Shown here: piece after piece, positions 34,647 to 43,702 of the stretch
How the letters are laid out: each line of letters opens with the position of its first letter
Position numbering within the stretch: the stretch's first letter is position 1
NCBI RefSeq assembly: GCF_014645315.1
Contig: NZ_BMLQ01000001.1
Location: 615,665-679,664, forward strand
From: Citricoccus zhacaiensis
GTDB taxonomy: Bacteria > Actinomycetota > Actinomycetes > Actinomycetales > Micrococcaceae
DNA length: 64,000 bases
Direction of reading: 5' to 3'
Position numbers and translations under genes: made by a program
The notes under the pieces: generated by a model
Told to the model about the DNA's origin: nothing
Databases searched by the model: none
Seen by the model: the letters and a program-made list of their open reading frames with translations, nothing else

Positions 34647-35176
34647 CGGGTCCCTCCCGGGTTGTCGGTCGAGGCCGCACGGTCACTCAGGTGCGTCATG
34701 TCAGCCGGGCCGAAGGCCTGTGGCAGGACCTCGTCCATGGTCAGTTCGCCGTCCGGGCCCATGAGGCGCATGCCGGGGGCGTGGAATTCGTAGAGCAGCT
34801 GGCGGCAGCGGCCGCACGGCATGAGGACGTCACCGTTGCCGTCGACGCAGTAGAACGCCACGATCCTGCCGCCCCCGCTCATCTGCAGGCTGGACACCAG
34901 GGAGCACTCAGCGCAGAGCGTGAGGCCCAGCGAGGCGTTCTCGATGTTGCAGCCGGCCACCACGCGGCCATCGTCCACCAGGGCGGCGGCGCCCACCGGG
35001 AACCGGGAGTACGGCACGTAGGCGCGGGTCATCGCGGCGCGGGCGGTGGATTCCAGACGCTGCCAGTCGATGCCCGATCCGGTGCCGGTGATGCGCGGCA
35101 GGGATGCCGTCAGCGGGATGTCGTCCTCGAACGGGTCGCTGAACGCACCGCTGGACCCGTAGTCGTGGTGTTCCAC
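34643..35176 (-). CDS. cdd: Cytidine deaminase
   Basis: 177 residues from GTG 35176. Zinc-dependent conversion of cytidine or deoxycytidine to uridine. Motifs: YSRFPVGAAALVDDG, GCNIENASLGLTLCAECS (Cys ligand and catalytic Glu) and LMPCGRCRQLLYEF (two Cys), a tetrameric-type enzyme with an extended N-terminus and C-terminus. GTG 35176 was preferred over GTG 35182 because AAGGAG lies 5 nt from the former but touches the latter. Its product uridine is the substrate of the downstream phosphorylase. Confidence 0.93.
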   Translation of the reverse strand: MEHHDYGSSGAFSDPFEDDIPLTASLPRITGTGSGIDWQRLESTARAAMTRAYVPYSRFPVGAAALVDDGRVVAGCNIENASLGLTLCAECSLVSSLQMSGGGRIVAFYCVDGNGDVLMPCGRCRQLLYEFHAPGMRLMGPDGELTMDEVLPQAFGPADMTHLSDRAASTDNPGGTR

Positions 35177-35214
35177 GCTCACTCCTTCATTCTTCCTTGG
35201 CTGTTCCAGGCTGG

Positions 35215-35246
35215 TCCTTCACTCCTTCACTCCTTCACTCCTTCAC
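35215..35246. repeat. Four perfect 8-bp tandem repeats (TCCTTCAC)
   Basis: On the minus strand the unit is GTGAAGGA. It spans the stop codon of the second permease (35235-35237) and part of the gap before cdd. Successive units form GTG AAG GAG TGA, a three-codon mini-ORF with its own AAGGAG; a related ATG version lies at 35179-35190. Confidence 0.85.
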
Positions 35247-36554
35247 ATAGGGTGACCCGGCGGCGGCCGGGCCCCGGGACCTGCCGACCAGGCCGGCCAC
35301 CACCAGGACGGTGACGAGGTAGGGCAGCATCGCCATGAACTGGCTGGGGACCGGGGTGCCCAGGATGGCCAGGACGTACTGCATGTTGGTGGTGAACCCG
35401 AACAGGAGCGCCGCGAAGAAGGCTCCGATCGGGTTCCAGCGGCCGAAGATCACGGCGGCGAGGGCGATGAACCCCTGGCCGGCGGTCATCTCCTTCGAGA
35501 AGGAGGACGAGGACACGAGCGTGAAGAAGGCACCGCCCATGCCGGCCACGGCGCCGCCGAGCAGCACGTTGATGTACCGGGTGCGGATCACGTTGATGCC
35601 CACGGTGTCCGCGGCCTTGGGGTGCTCGCCGACGGCCCGCACGCGCAGGCCCCACTTGGTGTGGAACAGGCCGATGTACAGGGCGATGACGATCAGGTAC
35701 ATGCCGTAGCCCAGGATCGTCTGGTCGAAGAGGATGGGGCCGATGATCGGGATGTCCGCCAGGAACGGGATCCGGATGCTCGGGAAGTGCGGCGGGGAGT
35801 TCAACGCCGAGGAGTTCGAGGACAGCACGGTGCTGAACAGGAAGCTGGTCAGCCCGGCCACCAGGACATTGAGCACCACGCCGACGATGATCTGGTTGAC
35901 CAGGTAGCGGATGGCGAACACCGCCAGCAGCACGGACACCAGCACACCGGCCACGACGGCGGCCACGAGGCCCGCCCAGACCGAACCGGTCACCGAGCCG
36001 GTGACGGCTGCCGTGAAGGCGCCCGCCAGCAGCTGACCCTCGATGGCGATGTTCACGACGCCGGCCCGTTCGGAGAGCACACCGGCCATGGAGCCGAAGA
36101 TCAGCGGGATCGCCAGGGTCACGGAGCCGGCGATGAGGCCGGTGAGGAACACCGTGGTGGTGTTGGCCGCGCCGACCACCCACACCAGGAACCCCGCCAC
36201 GAACAGGGCGGCGAAGACGGCGGAGACCCAACCGCTGACCGTGCCGGAGCGGCGGACCTGCAGGAAGCCCCACACGGCGAGGGCGGCGAGCAGGAGGGTG
36301 ATCGTCCAGCCGGCGGCAATGGTGGGGACCACGATGTCCGGGATGTGGATGGCATCGGCATCGGTGGAGATGCGGAACGTGGCCGACTTGCCCGAGGCGG
36401 TCAGGGCGAAGACGGCCAGGGAGACCGCCGCCAGCACCGCGAGCGCGATCGGCGTGGTCCAGTGCCGGACGATGTCCGTGGTGGGCCTCTCCGTCGTCGG
36501 GGCGGCTGGAGCGGGGCCGGCAGGGCCGTGGGGAACGGTCGCGGTGGTGCTCAT
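35235..36554 (-). CDS. Nucleoside ABC transporter permease 2 (BPL_trans, BmpD/NupQ-like)
   Basis: 439 residues. A polar N-terminus precedes about ten helices. Family segments GVLSERAGVVNIAIEGQLLAG and AVGEHPKAADTVGINV (coupling loop contacting the ATPase) are clear, as is AGMGGAFFTL. About 60 residues longer than E. coli-type BPL permeases, with an extra helical hairpin near residues 60-125. Start ATG 36554 overlaps the stop of permease 1 by 4 bp. It ends in a run of 8-bp repeats (residues VKE). Confidence 0.9.
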   Translation of the reverse strand: MSTTATVPHGPAGPAPAAPTTERPTTDIVRHWTTPIALAVLAAVSLAVFALTASGKSATFRISTDADAIHIPDIVVPTIAAGWTITLLLAALAVWGFLQVRRSGTVSGWVSAVFAALFVAGFLVWVVGAANTTTVFLTGLIAGSVTLAIPLIFGSMAGVLSERAGVVNIAIEGQLLAGAFTAAVTGSVTGSVWAGLVAAVVAGVLVSVLLAVFAIRYLVNQIIVGVVLNVLVAGLTSFLFSTVLSSNSSALNSPPHFPSIRIPFLADIPIIGPILFDQTILGYGMYLIVIALYIGLFHTKWGLRVRAVGEHPKAADTVGINVIRTRYINVLLGGAVAGMGGAFFTLVSSSSFSKEMTAGQGFIALAAVIFGRWNPIGAFFAALLFGFTTNMQYVLAILGTPVPSQFMAMLPYLVTVLVVAGLVGRSRGPAAAGSPYVKE

Positions 36555-37951
36555 CGCTGGTCGCCTTCCGCCGGGGTGGTGGTACTGGAGTCTGCGTCGC
36601 CGATGGTGGCGGAGTCGGCCGGGGCGACGTGGCCGTCGGCGGACGCGGTGGTCGCCGCGACGGCTCCGGCGAGGGTCGGCTGGGTGACTGGATCTGCCGT
36701 CGCGCGGGCCTGCAGGGAGCCCGGTGCCGGCAGGCGGAAGATCATCCGCACCAGCGGCGGTGCGGCGATGAACAGCACGATCAGCGACTGGATGATGAGC
36801 ACGATGTCGATCGGCACCCCGGTCTCGGTCTGCATCGTCACGCCACCGGCGCGCAGCGCGCCGAACAGCAGTCCGGCCGCGAACACTCCCCAGGGGCTGG
36901 AGCGGCCGAGCAGGGCCACGGTGATGGCGTCGAAGCCGAAGGACCCGGCGACGTCCGTGTTGAGCATCTTCTCCGTGCCGGACACCTGGCTCATACCGGC
37001 CAGGCCGGCCAGGCCGCCGGAGATCGCCATGGCGACCACGTACATGCGCTTCACGGACACGCCAGCGGTCCGGGCGGCGTCGGGATTGGCACCCACGGCA
37101 CGCAGCTGGAAGCCGACGGACGAACGCTTCATGAGCCACCAGGCGAACACGGTGGCCACCAGGGCCACGACGAAGCCCCAGTTCAGGCGGAAGCTGTCAC
37201 CGAACAGGAGGGGGAAGACCGCCGTCGACGGCAGGAAGTCGGAGACCGGGTTGGTGGAGCCCTCTCGCTGGAGGACGGGGGTGTACAGGAAGTACGTGAC
37301 GAGATGGATGGCCACGTAGTTGAGCATGATGGTCAGGATGACCTCGTGGGCACCGGTGAGCGCCTTCAGGAAGCCGACCACGGCCCCCCACAGGGCACCG
37401 CCGAGGATGCCCATGATCAGGACCAGCAACAGGTGCAAGCCTGCGGGCAGCTGCAGGTGGACACCGAACCAGGTGGCGAACATGGCCCCGAAGATCATCT
37501 GGCCCTGGCCGCCGATGTTGAACAGTCCGGAGCGGAACGAGATGGCGATGCCGAGCGAGATGATGATCAGCGGCGTGGCCACGGTCAGCGATTCCATCAG
37601 CGGGTAGATGCCCTCGCTGAAGGTGTCCCCGCGGTAGTTGAAGATCGCGCCGCGGAACAGGGCGGCGTAGGCGGCGGCCACGGCCGACCAGGCGGCGGCC
37701 AGGGTGTCCATGGGGCGGCTGAAGAAGTATCCGGCCGCCTCGAGGACATCCTCGTCCGTCAGGATGATCAGCACGGCACTGATGACCAGGGACAGGAGGA
37801 TCGCCAGGACGGTGACGGTGCCGTTGCCGGACAGGACGTCCCGGAATGAGAACCCGTTCGGGGCACCGCCCTTCCGGCCCGATCCGCCGGCTCCTCCGCC
37901 CTGGGGGCCGGGCGTGGACGCCGGGGTGCTCTCGCTGGTCACGGCGCTCAT
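36551..37951 (-). CDS. Nucleoside ABC transporter permease 1 (BmpC/NupP-like)
   Basis: 466 residues with about ten helices. FRSGLFNIGGQGQMIFGA and AVGANPDAARTAGVSV (coupling loop) are the family signatures. A Gly/Pro-rich N-terminus and an Ala/Asp/Thr-rich C-terminal tail of about 60 residues are disordered. With permease 2 it forms the membrane channel fed by BmpA and driven by the upstream ATPase. Start ATG 37951 overlaps the ATPase stop (ATGA). Confidence 0.9.
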   Translation of the reverse strand: MSAVTSESTPASTPGPQGGGAGGSGRKGGAPNGFSFRDVLSGNGTVTVLAILLSLVISAVLIILTDEDVLEAAGYFFSRPMDTLAAAWSAVAAAYAALFRGAIFNYRGDTFSEGIYPLMESLTVATPLIIISLGIAISFRSGLFNIGGQGQMIFGAMFATWFGVHLQLPAGLHLLLVLIMGILGGALWGAVVGFLKALTGAHEVILTIMLNYVAIHLVTYFLYTPVLQREGSTNPVSDFLPSTAVFPLLFGDSFRLNWGFVVALVATVFAWWLMKRSSVGFQLRAVGANPDAARTAGVSVKRMYVVAMAISGGLAGLAGMSQVSGTEKMLNTDVAGSFGFDAITVALLGRSSPWGVFAAGLLFGALRAGGVTMQTETGVPIDIVLIIQSLIVLFIAAPPLVRMIFRLPAPGSLQARATADPVTQPTLAGAVAATTASADGHVAPADSATIGDADSSTTTPAEGDQR

Positions 37952-39495
37952 GCCGTTGCTCCCTTCGGGGTGGTGTCCGGGGTGGTGTCCGGTTCGGTAC
38001 CCGGGGTGATGCCGGCCATCATGAGACCCAGGTCGTCACGCGAGGTGTCCCCCGGCACGATCCCGATGATCCGGCCGTGGTACATCACCGCGATGCGGTC
38101 GGCCAGGTCGAGGACCTCGTCGAGTTCGGTGGAGACGATCATCACCGGGGTGCCCGAGTCCCGTTCGCGGATGATGCGGTCGTGCAGGAACTCGATGGAG
38201 CCGACGTCGACCCCTCGGGTGGGCTGGGAGGCGATGAAGAGCTTGAGGTCGTCCACCAGTTCCCGGGCCATGACGACCTTCTGCTGGTTGCCGCCGGACA
38301 GGGTGCCGACGGGCAGGTCCACGCCCTGCGTGCGGACATCGAATTCGGTGACGCGCTGCTCCGCCAGGGACCGGATGGCCGCCGGGCTCAGCTGGAAGCG
38401 GTTGCCGACGGGGGCCCGGTCGAAGCGGTTCAGGACGAGGTTCTCGGCCACGGAGAAGGACCCCACCAGACCGTCGGTGGAACGGTCCTCCGGCACATAC
38501 CCGACGCCGGCCCGGATGACCTGCCTGGTGGTGCGGCCGAGGATCTCCTCGCCATCCAGGCGGATGGACCCCTGGGCTTTCTGCAGGCCCATGATGGCCT
38601 CGGTGAGCTCCGTCTGCCCATTGCCCTGGACACCGGCCACGGCCAGGATCTCGCCCTGGCGGATACCGAAGGAGACACGGTCCACCAGCCGGACGCCCTC
38701 CGGGCTCAGCACGGTCAGGTCGGACACCGAGAAGGTCTCCTCCCCCAGCTGCGGGGCGGACTTCGTGGTGTTCAGCCCCACGGCGCGGCCCACCATGAGG
38801 GCGGCCAGTTCGGACTGGTCCGCGTCCGGGTCCGCGGTGCCGACCATCCTGCCGCGGCGCAGCACGCTGATCACGGTGGAGATCGCCTTGACCTCGCGCA
38901 GTTTGTGGGAGATGAACACCACGGCGGTGCCGTTGTCCCGCAGCCGGCGGATGATGTCCAGCAACTCGTCGGTCTCCTGGGGCGTGAGCACGGCGGTGGG
39001 CTCGTCCAGGATCAGCACGCGGGCCTCGCGCACGAGCGCCTTGATGATCTCCACGCGCTGCTGGACGCCCACGGGTAGGTCCTCGACGAGGGCGTCCGGG
39101 TCCACGTGGAAGCCGTACTCATCGGAGATCTCGCGGATCTTCCGCCGGGTGGACTCGAGGTCCAGGATGCCGGCGGCACGCGTGTGCTCATCGCCCAGCG
39201 CCACGTTCTCCGCCACCGTGAACACGGGGATCAGCATGAAGTGCTGGTGCACCATGCCGATGCCGGCCCGCATGGCCTCACCGGGGCCACTGAACCGCAC
39301 GGGCCGGCCGTCCACCAGGATCTCGCCGGCGGTCGGCTCGTAGAGACCGAACAGGACGTTCATCAGGGTGGACTTGCCCGCACCGTTCTCCCCCAGCAGG
39401 GAATGGACCTGGCCGGACTCCACCGTCAGGTCGATCGAGTCATTGGCCGTGAAGGCCCCGAATTTCTTGGTGATGCCGCGTAATTCGAGTTTCAC
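37948..39495 (-). CDS. Nucleoside ABC transporter, two-domain ATPase (BmpB/NupO-like)
   Basis: 515 residues with two ABC domains. First domain: Walker A GENGAGKST, signature-like LPVGVQQRVEI, Walker B VLILDEPTAVLT. Second domain: degenerate Walker A VQGNGQTEL, signature LSGGNQQKVVMA, Walker B-like LFIASQPTRGVDVGS. Such asymmetric pairs are usual in sugar and nucleoside importers. Start GTG 39495 has GGAG upstream. A hairpin lies between it and bmpA, so transporter genes may be read at a lower level than the binding protein. Confidence 0.93.
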   Translation of the reverse strand: MKLELRGITKKFGAFTANDSIDLTVESGQVHSLLGENGAGKSTLMNVLFGLYEPTAGEILVDGRPVRFSGPGEAMRAGIGMVHQHFMLIPVFTVAENVALGDEHTRAAGILDLESTRRKIREISDEYGFHVDPDALVEDLPVGVQQRVEIIKALVREARVLILDEPTAVLTPQETDELLDIIRRLRDNGTAVVFISHKLREVKAISTVISVLRRGRMVGTADPDADQSELAALMVGRAVGLNTTKSAPQLGEETFSVSDLTVLSPEGVRLVDRVSFGIRQGEILAVAGVQGNGQTELTEAIMGLQKAQGSIRLDGEEILGRTTRQVIRAGVGYVPEDRSTDGLVGSFSVAENLVLNRFDRAPVGNRFQLSPAAIRSLAEQRVTEFDVRTQGVDLPVGTLSGGNQQKVVMARELVDDLKLFIASQPTRGVDVGSIEFLHDRIIRERDSGTPVMIVSTELDEVLDLADRIAVMYHGRIIGIVPGDTSRDDLGLMMAGITPGTEPDTTPDTTPKGATA

Positions 39496-39632
39496 CGTGC
39501 TCCAGCCATTCTGGCCCCTGACAGGCCATTGCTTCGGATCGTTGTCGTTCCATCCATGATGCTCGGTCCCAACGGGATCTCGAGGACATCATCTCAGGGT
39601 CTTCATCTCAGGGTATTCCCGGCGGACATGAC

Positions 39633-39660
39633 GGTGGGGCGGCCCGCAGGCCGCCCCACC
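39633..39660 (-). terminator. Hairpin between bmpA and the ATPase gene (partial terminator)
   Basis: 12-bp perfect stem (39633-39644 with 39649-39660), loop CGCA. All six genes have the same direction and no other promoter is evident, so it probably attenuates rather than ends the operon. Confidence 0.65.
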
Positions 39661-39680
39661 ATCATGGGCCACCGTGGTGA

Positions 39681-40811
39681 TCAGACCTCGGGCGAGTAGT
39701 CCGAGTTGACCTCGATGGAGCCGTCGATGATGCCGGCCTTGATCTCCTCGAGCTCGGCCTTCATCTCATCGGAGACCTCGGCGTCGAAGTCATGGAACGG
39801 AGCCAGGGCCACGCCGCCGTTCTCCAGCGTGCCCACGTAGGGTTCACCGTCGAACTCGTCGGCCAGGTCGGCCTCGATGACGTCCTGCACGGCCTGGCCC
39901 ATCAGCTTCACCACGGAGGTGAGGATGACCTCGCCCTGGTCGGTGGTCTCGTAGCCGTCGGAGTCGACCCAGATGACCTTGGCCTCCTTGCCGCCGGCAT
40001 TCGCCTCGGTCACAGCATCGAGGGTGCCCAGGCCCACCGGCCCGGCCACGGGCATGATGATGTCCGCGCCCTCGTTGATGAAGTTGGTGGTGTTGGTCTT
40101 GCCGGCGGCCTGGTTCTCGAAGTCGCCGGTGAAGGAGCCGGTCTTGGCCTCGCGGTTCCAGCCCAGCACCTCGACCTCGGCGTCCTTCTGCTCGTTGTAG
40201 TACTCGACGCCGGCGGCGAAGCCGTCCATGAAGATGGTCACGGTCGGGATCTCCGCGCCGCCGTAGGTGGCGACCTTACCGGTCTCGGACGTGCCGGCGG
40301 CGAGGTAGCCGGCCATGAAGGAGCCCTGCGCCGTGTCATAGATCAGACGCTTGACGTTGTCCGGGAACTCAGGATCGGTGACGTCCACGCCCATGAAGTG
40401 GGTCTCGGGGTTGTCGTTGGCGATCGGCTTCATCGTGTCGCCGAGCAGGAACCCGACGCCGATGATCATGTCGCAGTTGGCCTGCAGCATCGACGTGATG
40501 TTCGGGGTGAAGTCGGACGGGGAGGTGGACTCCGCCTCGTTGGTGGAGATGCCGAACTCCTCCTCGGCGGCCATCAGGCCGTCGTGGGAGGACTGGTTGA
40601 AGGAGCGGTCGTCGAAGCCGCCCTGGTCGGAAACGATGCAACCGGTGTAGTCGGAGTTGTCGGTGCCCACGGCCGGGGCGTCGGACGCCGAGGCGGTTCC
40701 GTCGGCGGCCTCCTCGGGTGCGGCGCCACAGCCGGCCAGCAGCAGGCCGGACATGCCGAGCATGGCGACCGGCAGGAGTGCCTTACGAGACAGGGGGGAT
40801 GCAATGCCCAT
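39681..40811 (-). CDS. bmpA: BMP-family nucleoside-binding lipoprotein
   Basis: 376 residues. The signal peptide ends in lipobox LLAGC (Cys at about 27), so the mature protein is a lipid-anchored substrate receptor. BMP/PnrA motifs: VSDQGGFDDRSFNQSSHDGL (Asp/Asn-rich purine/ribose contacts), MIIGVGFLLGD and VIWVDSDGYE. Start ATG 40811 has AAGGA 5 nt upstream; the longer frame has no site. First gene of the nucleoside uptake-degradation operon. Two direct repeats (AGTTACCC-GGG-AGTTTACCC, 40940-40959) upstream may be an operator. Confidence 0.93.
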   Translation of the reverse strand: MGIASPLSRKALLPVAMLGMSGLLLAGCGAAPEEAADGTASASDAPAVGTDNSDYTGCIVSDQGGFDDRSFNQSSHDGLMAAEEEFGISTNEAESTSPSDFTPNITSMLQANCDMIIGVGFLLGDTMKPIANDNPETHFMGVDVTDPEFPDNVKRLIYDTAQGSFMAGYLAAGTSETGKVATYGGAEIPTVTIFMDGFAAGVEYYNEQKDAEVEVLGWNREAKTGSFTGDFENQAAGKTNTTNFINEGADIIMPVAGPVGLGTLDAVTEANAGGKEAKVIWVDSDGYETTDQGEVILTSVVKLMGQAVQDVIEADLADEFDGEPYVGTLENGGVALAPFHDFDAEVSDEMKAELEEIKAGIIDGSIEVNSDYSPEV

Positions 40812-40939
40812 GGTGATCCTTAGGTGCGAGGGTGTGGGGCTGGAGCGTGGAGATCCGGCCGCGAGCCGGTGCTGTCGGCCCAGGTCCGGACGGGTCGGGG
40901 TCGATCCGTTCCACGGATGTCCGCGCCCTTCAGACGGAC

Positions 40940-40959
40940 AGTTACCCGGGAGTTTACCC
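40940..40959 (-). promoter_or_regulatory. Direct-repeat motif upstream of bmpA
   Basis: AGTTACCC and AGTTTACCC separated by GGG, near a TTGCCA on the minus strand. A possible operator, but no -10 box at correct spacing is clear. Confidence 0.3.
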
Positions 40960-41024
40960 AAAGTTGGCAAGAACCGCTTCAGAAGTGCGCTACGTTTCTG
41001 CAACGTCTGCACCGCCTGTGCCGT

Positions 41025-41054
41025 CGGGCCCTACTGAACGCCGGACAGGGCCCG
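41025..41054 (-). terminator. Hairpin over the stop codon of the M20 amidohydrolase gene
   Basis: CGGGCCCT/AGGGCCCG (8 bp) with a 14-nt loop that includes the stop region. Short, so only a moderate terminator candidate. Confidence 0.4.
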
Positions 41055-42305
41055 CAGTGCCGCGGCCGTGAAGATGCGCATGCCGACGCCGATGGCGCGC
41101 TCGTCCGGCGCGTAGTCGCCCATGTGCAGGTCATAGACCGGACCGCCCGGAGTCCGGGTCCCCAAGCGCAGCATGGCCCCGGGGACCAGCTGGGTCATCC
41201 AGGCGAAGTCCTCCCCGCCCATGGACTGGGGCGTCAGCTGGATGGCCCGGGACCCGAGCTCATAGCGGGCCGCGTCCTCGATGAGGTCGGTCTCGGCCTC
41301 CGTGTTGACCACCGGCGGCACCCCGCGGATGTGTTCCAGGTGGACCTTCACCCCGAAGGGCTGGGCGATCTGCTGGACCACCTCGTCCAGCAGGTCCCCG
41401 GCCGATTCCCACACCTCGGCATCCAGGCAGCGCATGGTTCCGGCGAGGTACCCGGACCCGGGGATGGCGTTGGGCGCCGCCCCCGCGTTGATCTGGCCCC
41501 ACACCACGGAGACGGCCGAGCGGACGTCGATCCGCCGGTTCAGCACCGCCGGGACCTGGACGGCGATCGTGGACAACGCGTAGACGAGGTCCTCCGTCAG
41601 GTGCGGCCGGGAGGTGTGCCCGCCGCGGCCGGACAGGCTGATCTTGATGGTGTCGGCCGCCGAGGTGATGGCGCCGATCCGCGTGCCGATCGTGCCGACG
41701 TCGAACCGGGGCTCGCAGTGTGCCGCCAGGATCCGGGGGATCCCCTCCAGGGTGCCCTGCCGGATCACGGAGAGGGAGCCACCGGGTAACCGCTCCTCGG
41801 CGGGCTGGAAGATCACGCGGATGCGGCCGTTCAGGCCCTGGCGACCCCCCAGGGAGTCGAGCTCCGGCTGGCCGAGTTCACCGGCCGTGCGCGTGACCAC
41901 CCGGTGCAGGGCGAGCGCGGTGCCGACCATGACGGACGTGTGGACGTCATGGCCGCACGCATGCGCCACGCCCGGGTTCCGGGAAGCGTAGTCCAGCCCG
42001 GTCAGTTCGGAGAGGGGAAGGGCATCGATGTCCGCACGCAGGCCCAGCACGATCGGTCCCTCGCCGATGTCCACGTAGGCCCCGGTGTCGTCGAGCTTGA
42101 CCGGCGAGAGCCCGGCGTCGCTCAGGGTCTGCAGGATCCGTTCCGTGGTCCGGTGTTCGTCATAGGACAGTTCCGGATGCGCGTGGATGTCCCGGCGGAA
42201 CTCCACGACCGAGGGCTCGAGCCGCTGGACCAGCGGGGTCACCCGCGGCAGGCCGGGATCGTCGAGGACGGGACGGTCGCCGGTGGAACGCTGGCTGTCA
42301 CTCAT
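41031..42305 (-). CDS. M20-family amidohydrolase
   Basis: 424 residues, M20D branch (amino-acid/peptide N-acyl hydrolases such as AbgA, IAA-amino-acid hydrolase). Metal ligands: HACGHDVHTS, QPAEERLPGG (two Glu), HCEPRF and the C-terminal His in YDLHMGDY. The dimerisation domain insert starts near ISLSGRGGHTSRPH. Likely removes an acyl group from an N-acyl amino acid; substrate unknown. Start ATG 42305 follows TAGCAT by 7 nt. Confidence 0.9.
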   Translation of the reverse strand: MSDSQRSTGDRPVLDDPGLPRVTPLVQRLEPSVVEFRRDIHAHPELSYDEHRTTERILQTLSDAGLSPVKLDDTGAYVDIGEGPIVLGLRADIDALPLSELTGLDYASRNPGVAHACGHDVHTSVMVGTALALHRVVTRTAGELGQPELDSLGGRQGLNGRIRVIFQPAEERLPGGSLSVIRQGTLEGIPRILAAHCEPRFDVGTIGTRIGAITSAADTIKISLSGRGGHTSRPHLTEDLVYALSTIAVQVPAVLNRRIDVRSAVSVVWGQINAGAAPNAIPGSGYLAGTMRCLDAEVWESAGDLLDEVVQQIAQPFGVKVHLEHIRGVPPVVNTEAETDLIEDAARYELGSRAIQLTPQSMGGEDFAWMTQLVPGAMLRLGTRTPGGPVYDLHMGDYAPDERAIGVGMRIFTAAALRALSGVQ

Positions 42306-42312
42306 CCCAGTG

Positions 42313-42318
42313 ATGCTA
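42313..42318 (-). promoter_or_regulatory. -10 box of the M20 amidohydrolase gene
   Basis: TAGCAT on the minus strand, 7 nt before ATG 42305. Confidence 0.45.
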
Positions 42319-42335
42319 CCGGGGCCCTGAAGGGC

Positions 42336-43493
42336 TCAGAGGACGTCGTCGTCGCCGTGGGCCTTGAGGGACTCGACGGCCTGCTTGACGGACTGGGCGT
42401 GCTCCGTCGTCGTGACCAGCAGGGCATCCGGGGTGTCCACGACCACGATGTCCTCGACACCGATCAGGGCGATCACCCGCGCCGTGTCCGTGACCACCAC
42501 ACCGGAGGCCTTGGACGAGTACACGCGCGGCGTCTCACCGATCACGGTGATCCCGGAGGCCCGCTTGGCCGGGTTCAGCCGGGCGATCGCGGCGAAATCG
42601 CCCACATCGTCCCACGTGAACCCACCCGGGATCACCGCCACGTCCCCCGCCGCAGCAGCGGGCTCAGCCACCGCGTAGTCCACCGCGGTCTTCTTCAGCC
42701 CGGGCCAGACCCGGGCCATCGTCTCCGCCTGGGCGTCCGTGCCCCAGGCCTTCGCGATCTGCACGACGCCGGCATGCAGCTCCGGCTCGTTGGCCGCCAG
42801 GTGATGCAGCATCAAGGACACCGGGGCCACGAACATGCCCGCATTCCACAGGTACTCCCCCGAGGCGACGTACTCCTGCGCCACGGCCTCGGCCGGCTTC
42901 TCCACGAACGCGGCCACGCCCTTGGCGTGAGGTGCGCCCTTCACGGCCAGGGCCTCGCCCTGCCGGATGTACCCGAATCCGGTGGCCGGATGCGTCGGCT
43001 TGATGCCGATGGTCACAATCTTGCCCGTGGTCGCGGTCGCGACCGCCTCCGCCACAGCCTCCTGAAACTCCTCCACCGGACCGATCACCTGGTCCGCGGC
43101 GAAGGAACCCATGATGGTCTCCGGATCCCGCTCGAACAGGATGGCCGCGGCCAGCCCGATCGCCGCCGCCGAGTCCTTCGGCTCCGGCTCGAGCACGGTG
43201 TCCTCGGATGCCAGATCCGGCAACTGCTCCCGCACGGCGCCTTCGTGGGCCTCACCGGTGACCACCATCACCCGGTCCCCGGCCAGCACGGCCAGGCGAT
43301 CATAGGTCGCCCGGATCAGGGTCTGCCCCGAGCCGGTCAGATCATGCAGGAACTTCGGCGCGGCGGCCCGCGAGAGCGGCCACAGCCTTGTCCCCACGCC
43401 CCCGGCGGGAATCACTCCGTAGAAGCGGTCGAGTCCCGGGGTATCAGAGAGGTCCACGGCGGCGAGGCCATCCAGTTCAGGGTCAGTCGTCAC
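42336..43493 (-). CDS. manC: Mannose-1-phosphate guanylyltransferase
   Basis: 385 residues. Makes GDP-mannose for mannosylated lipids and glycans. Nucleotide-binding VIPAGGVGTRLWPLSR (near residue 22), PKFLHDL and the FVEKP motif (VAAFVEKPAEAVAQ) are intact; no fused phosphomannose isomerase domain. The frame extends upstream to 43601, but GTG 43493 lies 7 nt after TATGCT, giving a sensible N-terminus (VTTDPELDG). Confidence 0.92.
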   Translation of the reverse strand: MTTDPELDGLAAVDLSDTPGLDRFYGVIPAGGVGTRLWPLSRAAAPKFLHDLTGSGQTLIRATYDRLAVLAGDRVMVVTGEAHEGAVREQLPDLASEDTVLEPEPKDSAAAIGLAAAILFERDPETIMGSFAADQVIGPVEEFQEAVAEAVATATTGKIVTIGIKPTHPATGFGYIRQGEALAVKGAPHAKGVAAFVEKPAEAVAQEYVASGEYLWNAGMFVAPVSLMLHHLAANEPELHAGVVQIAKAWGTDAQAETMARVWPGLKKTAVDYAVAEPAAAAGDVAVIPGGFTWDDVGDFAAIARLNPAKRASGITVIGETPRVYSSKASGVVVTDTARVIALIGVEDIVVVDTPDALLVTTTEHAQSVKQAVESLKAHGDDDVL

Positions 43494-43500
43494 ACCGGAC

Positions 43501-43506
43501 AGCATA
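43501..43506 (-). promoter_or_regulatory. -10 box of manC
   Basis: TATGCT on the minus strand, 7 nt before GTG 43493. Confidence 0.5.
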
Positions 43507-43608
43507 GGTGACGGCAGTGCCGCGGCCCGGGTCCGCCCCACCTCCGTGACCCGTGCCACACCGGGAACCAGGTGGGTCAACAATAGGGAACATAACGTCA
43601 AGAAGGAC

Positions 43609-43614
43609 TAGTCT
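43609..43614 (+). promoter_or_regulatory. -10 box of the sdh operon
   Basis: TAGTCT, predicting a leader of about 80 nt before sdhC. No good vegetative -35 is visible; GGGAAC at 43586-43591 is 17 bp upstream. Confidence 0.4.
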
Positions 43615-43702
43615 GTCGTGGAGGAATGCACTCGCACCGGCGTTCCCTTTGTGCCCATCGGACGTGGCACAGGCGCCCTTGCAATCCCTGGGAGGTAAAA
43701 CA

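Noticed and set aside
36555-37139. Upstream extension of the second nucleoside permease
   Set aside because: Overlaps permease 1 in another frame; ATG 36554 with a 4-bp overlap gives a normal permease.
41655-43600. Large plus-strand frame opposite the amidohydrolase and manC
   Set aside because: Gly/Arg/His-rich shadow spanning two well-supported minus-strand genes.
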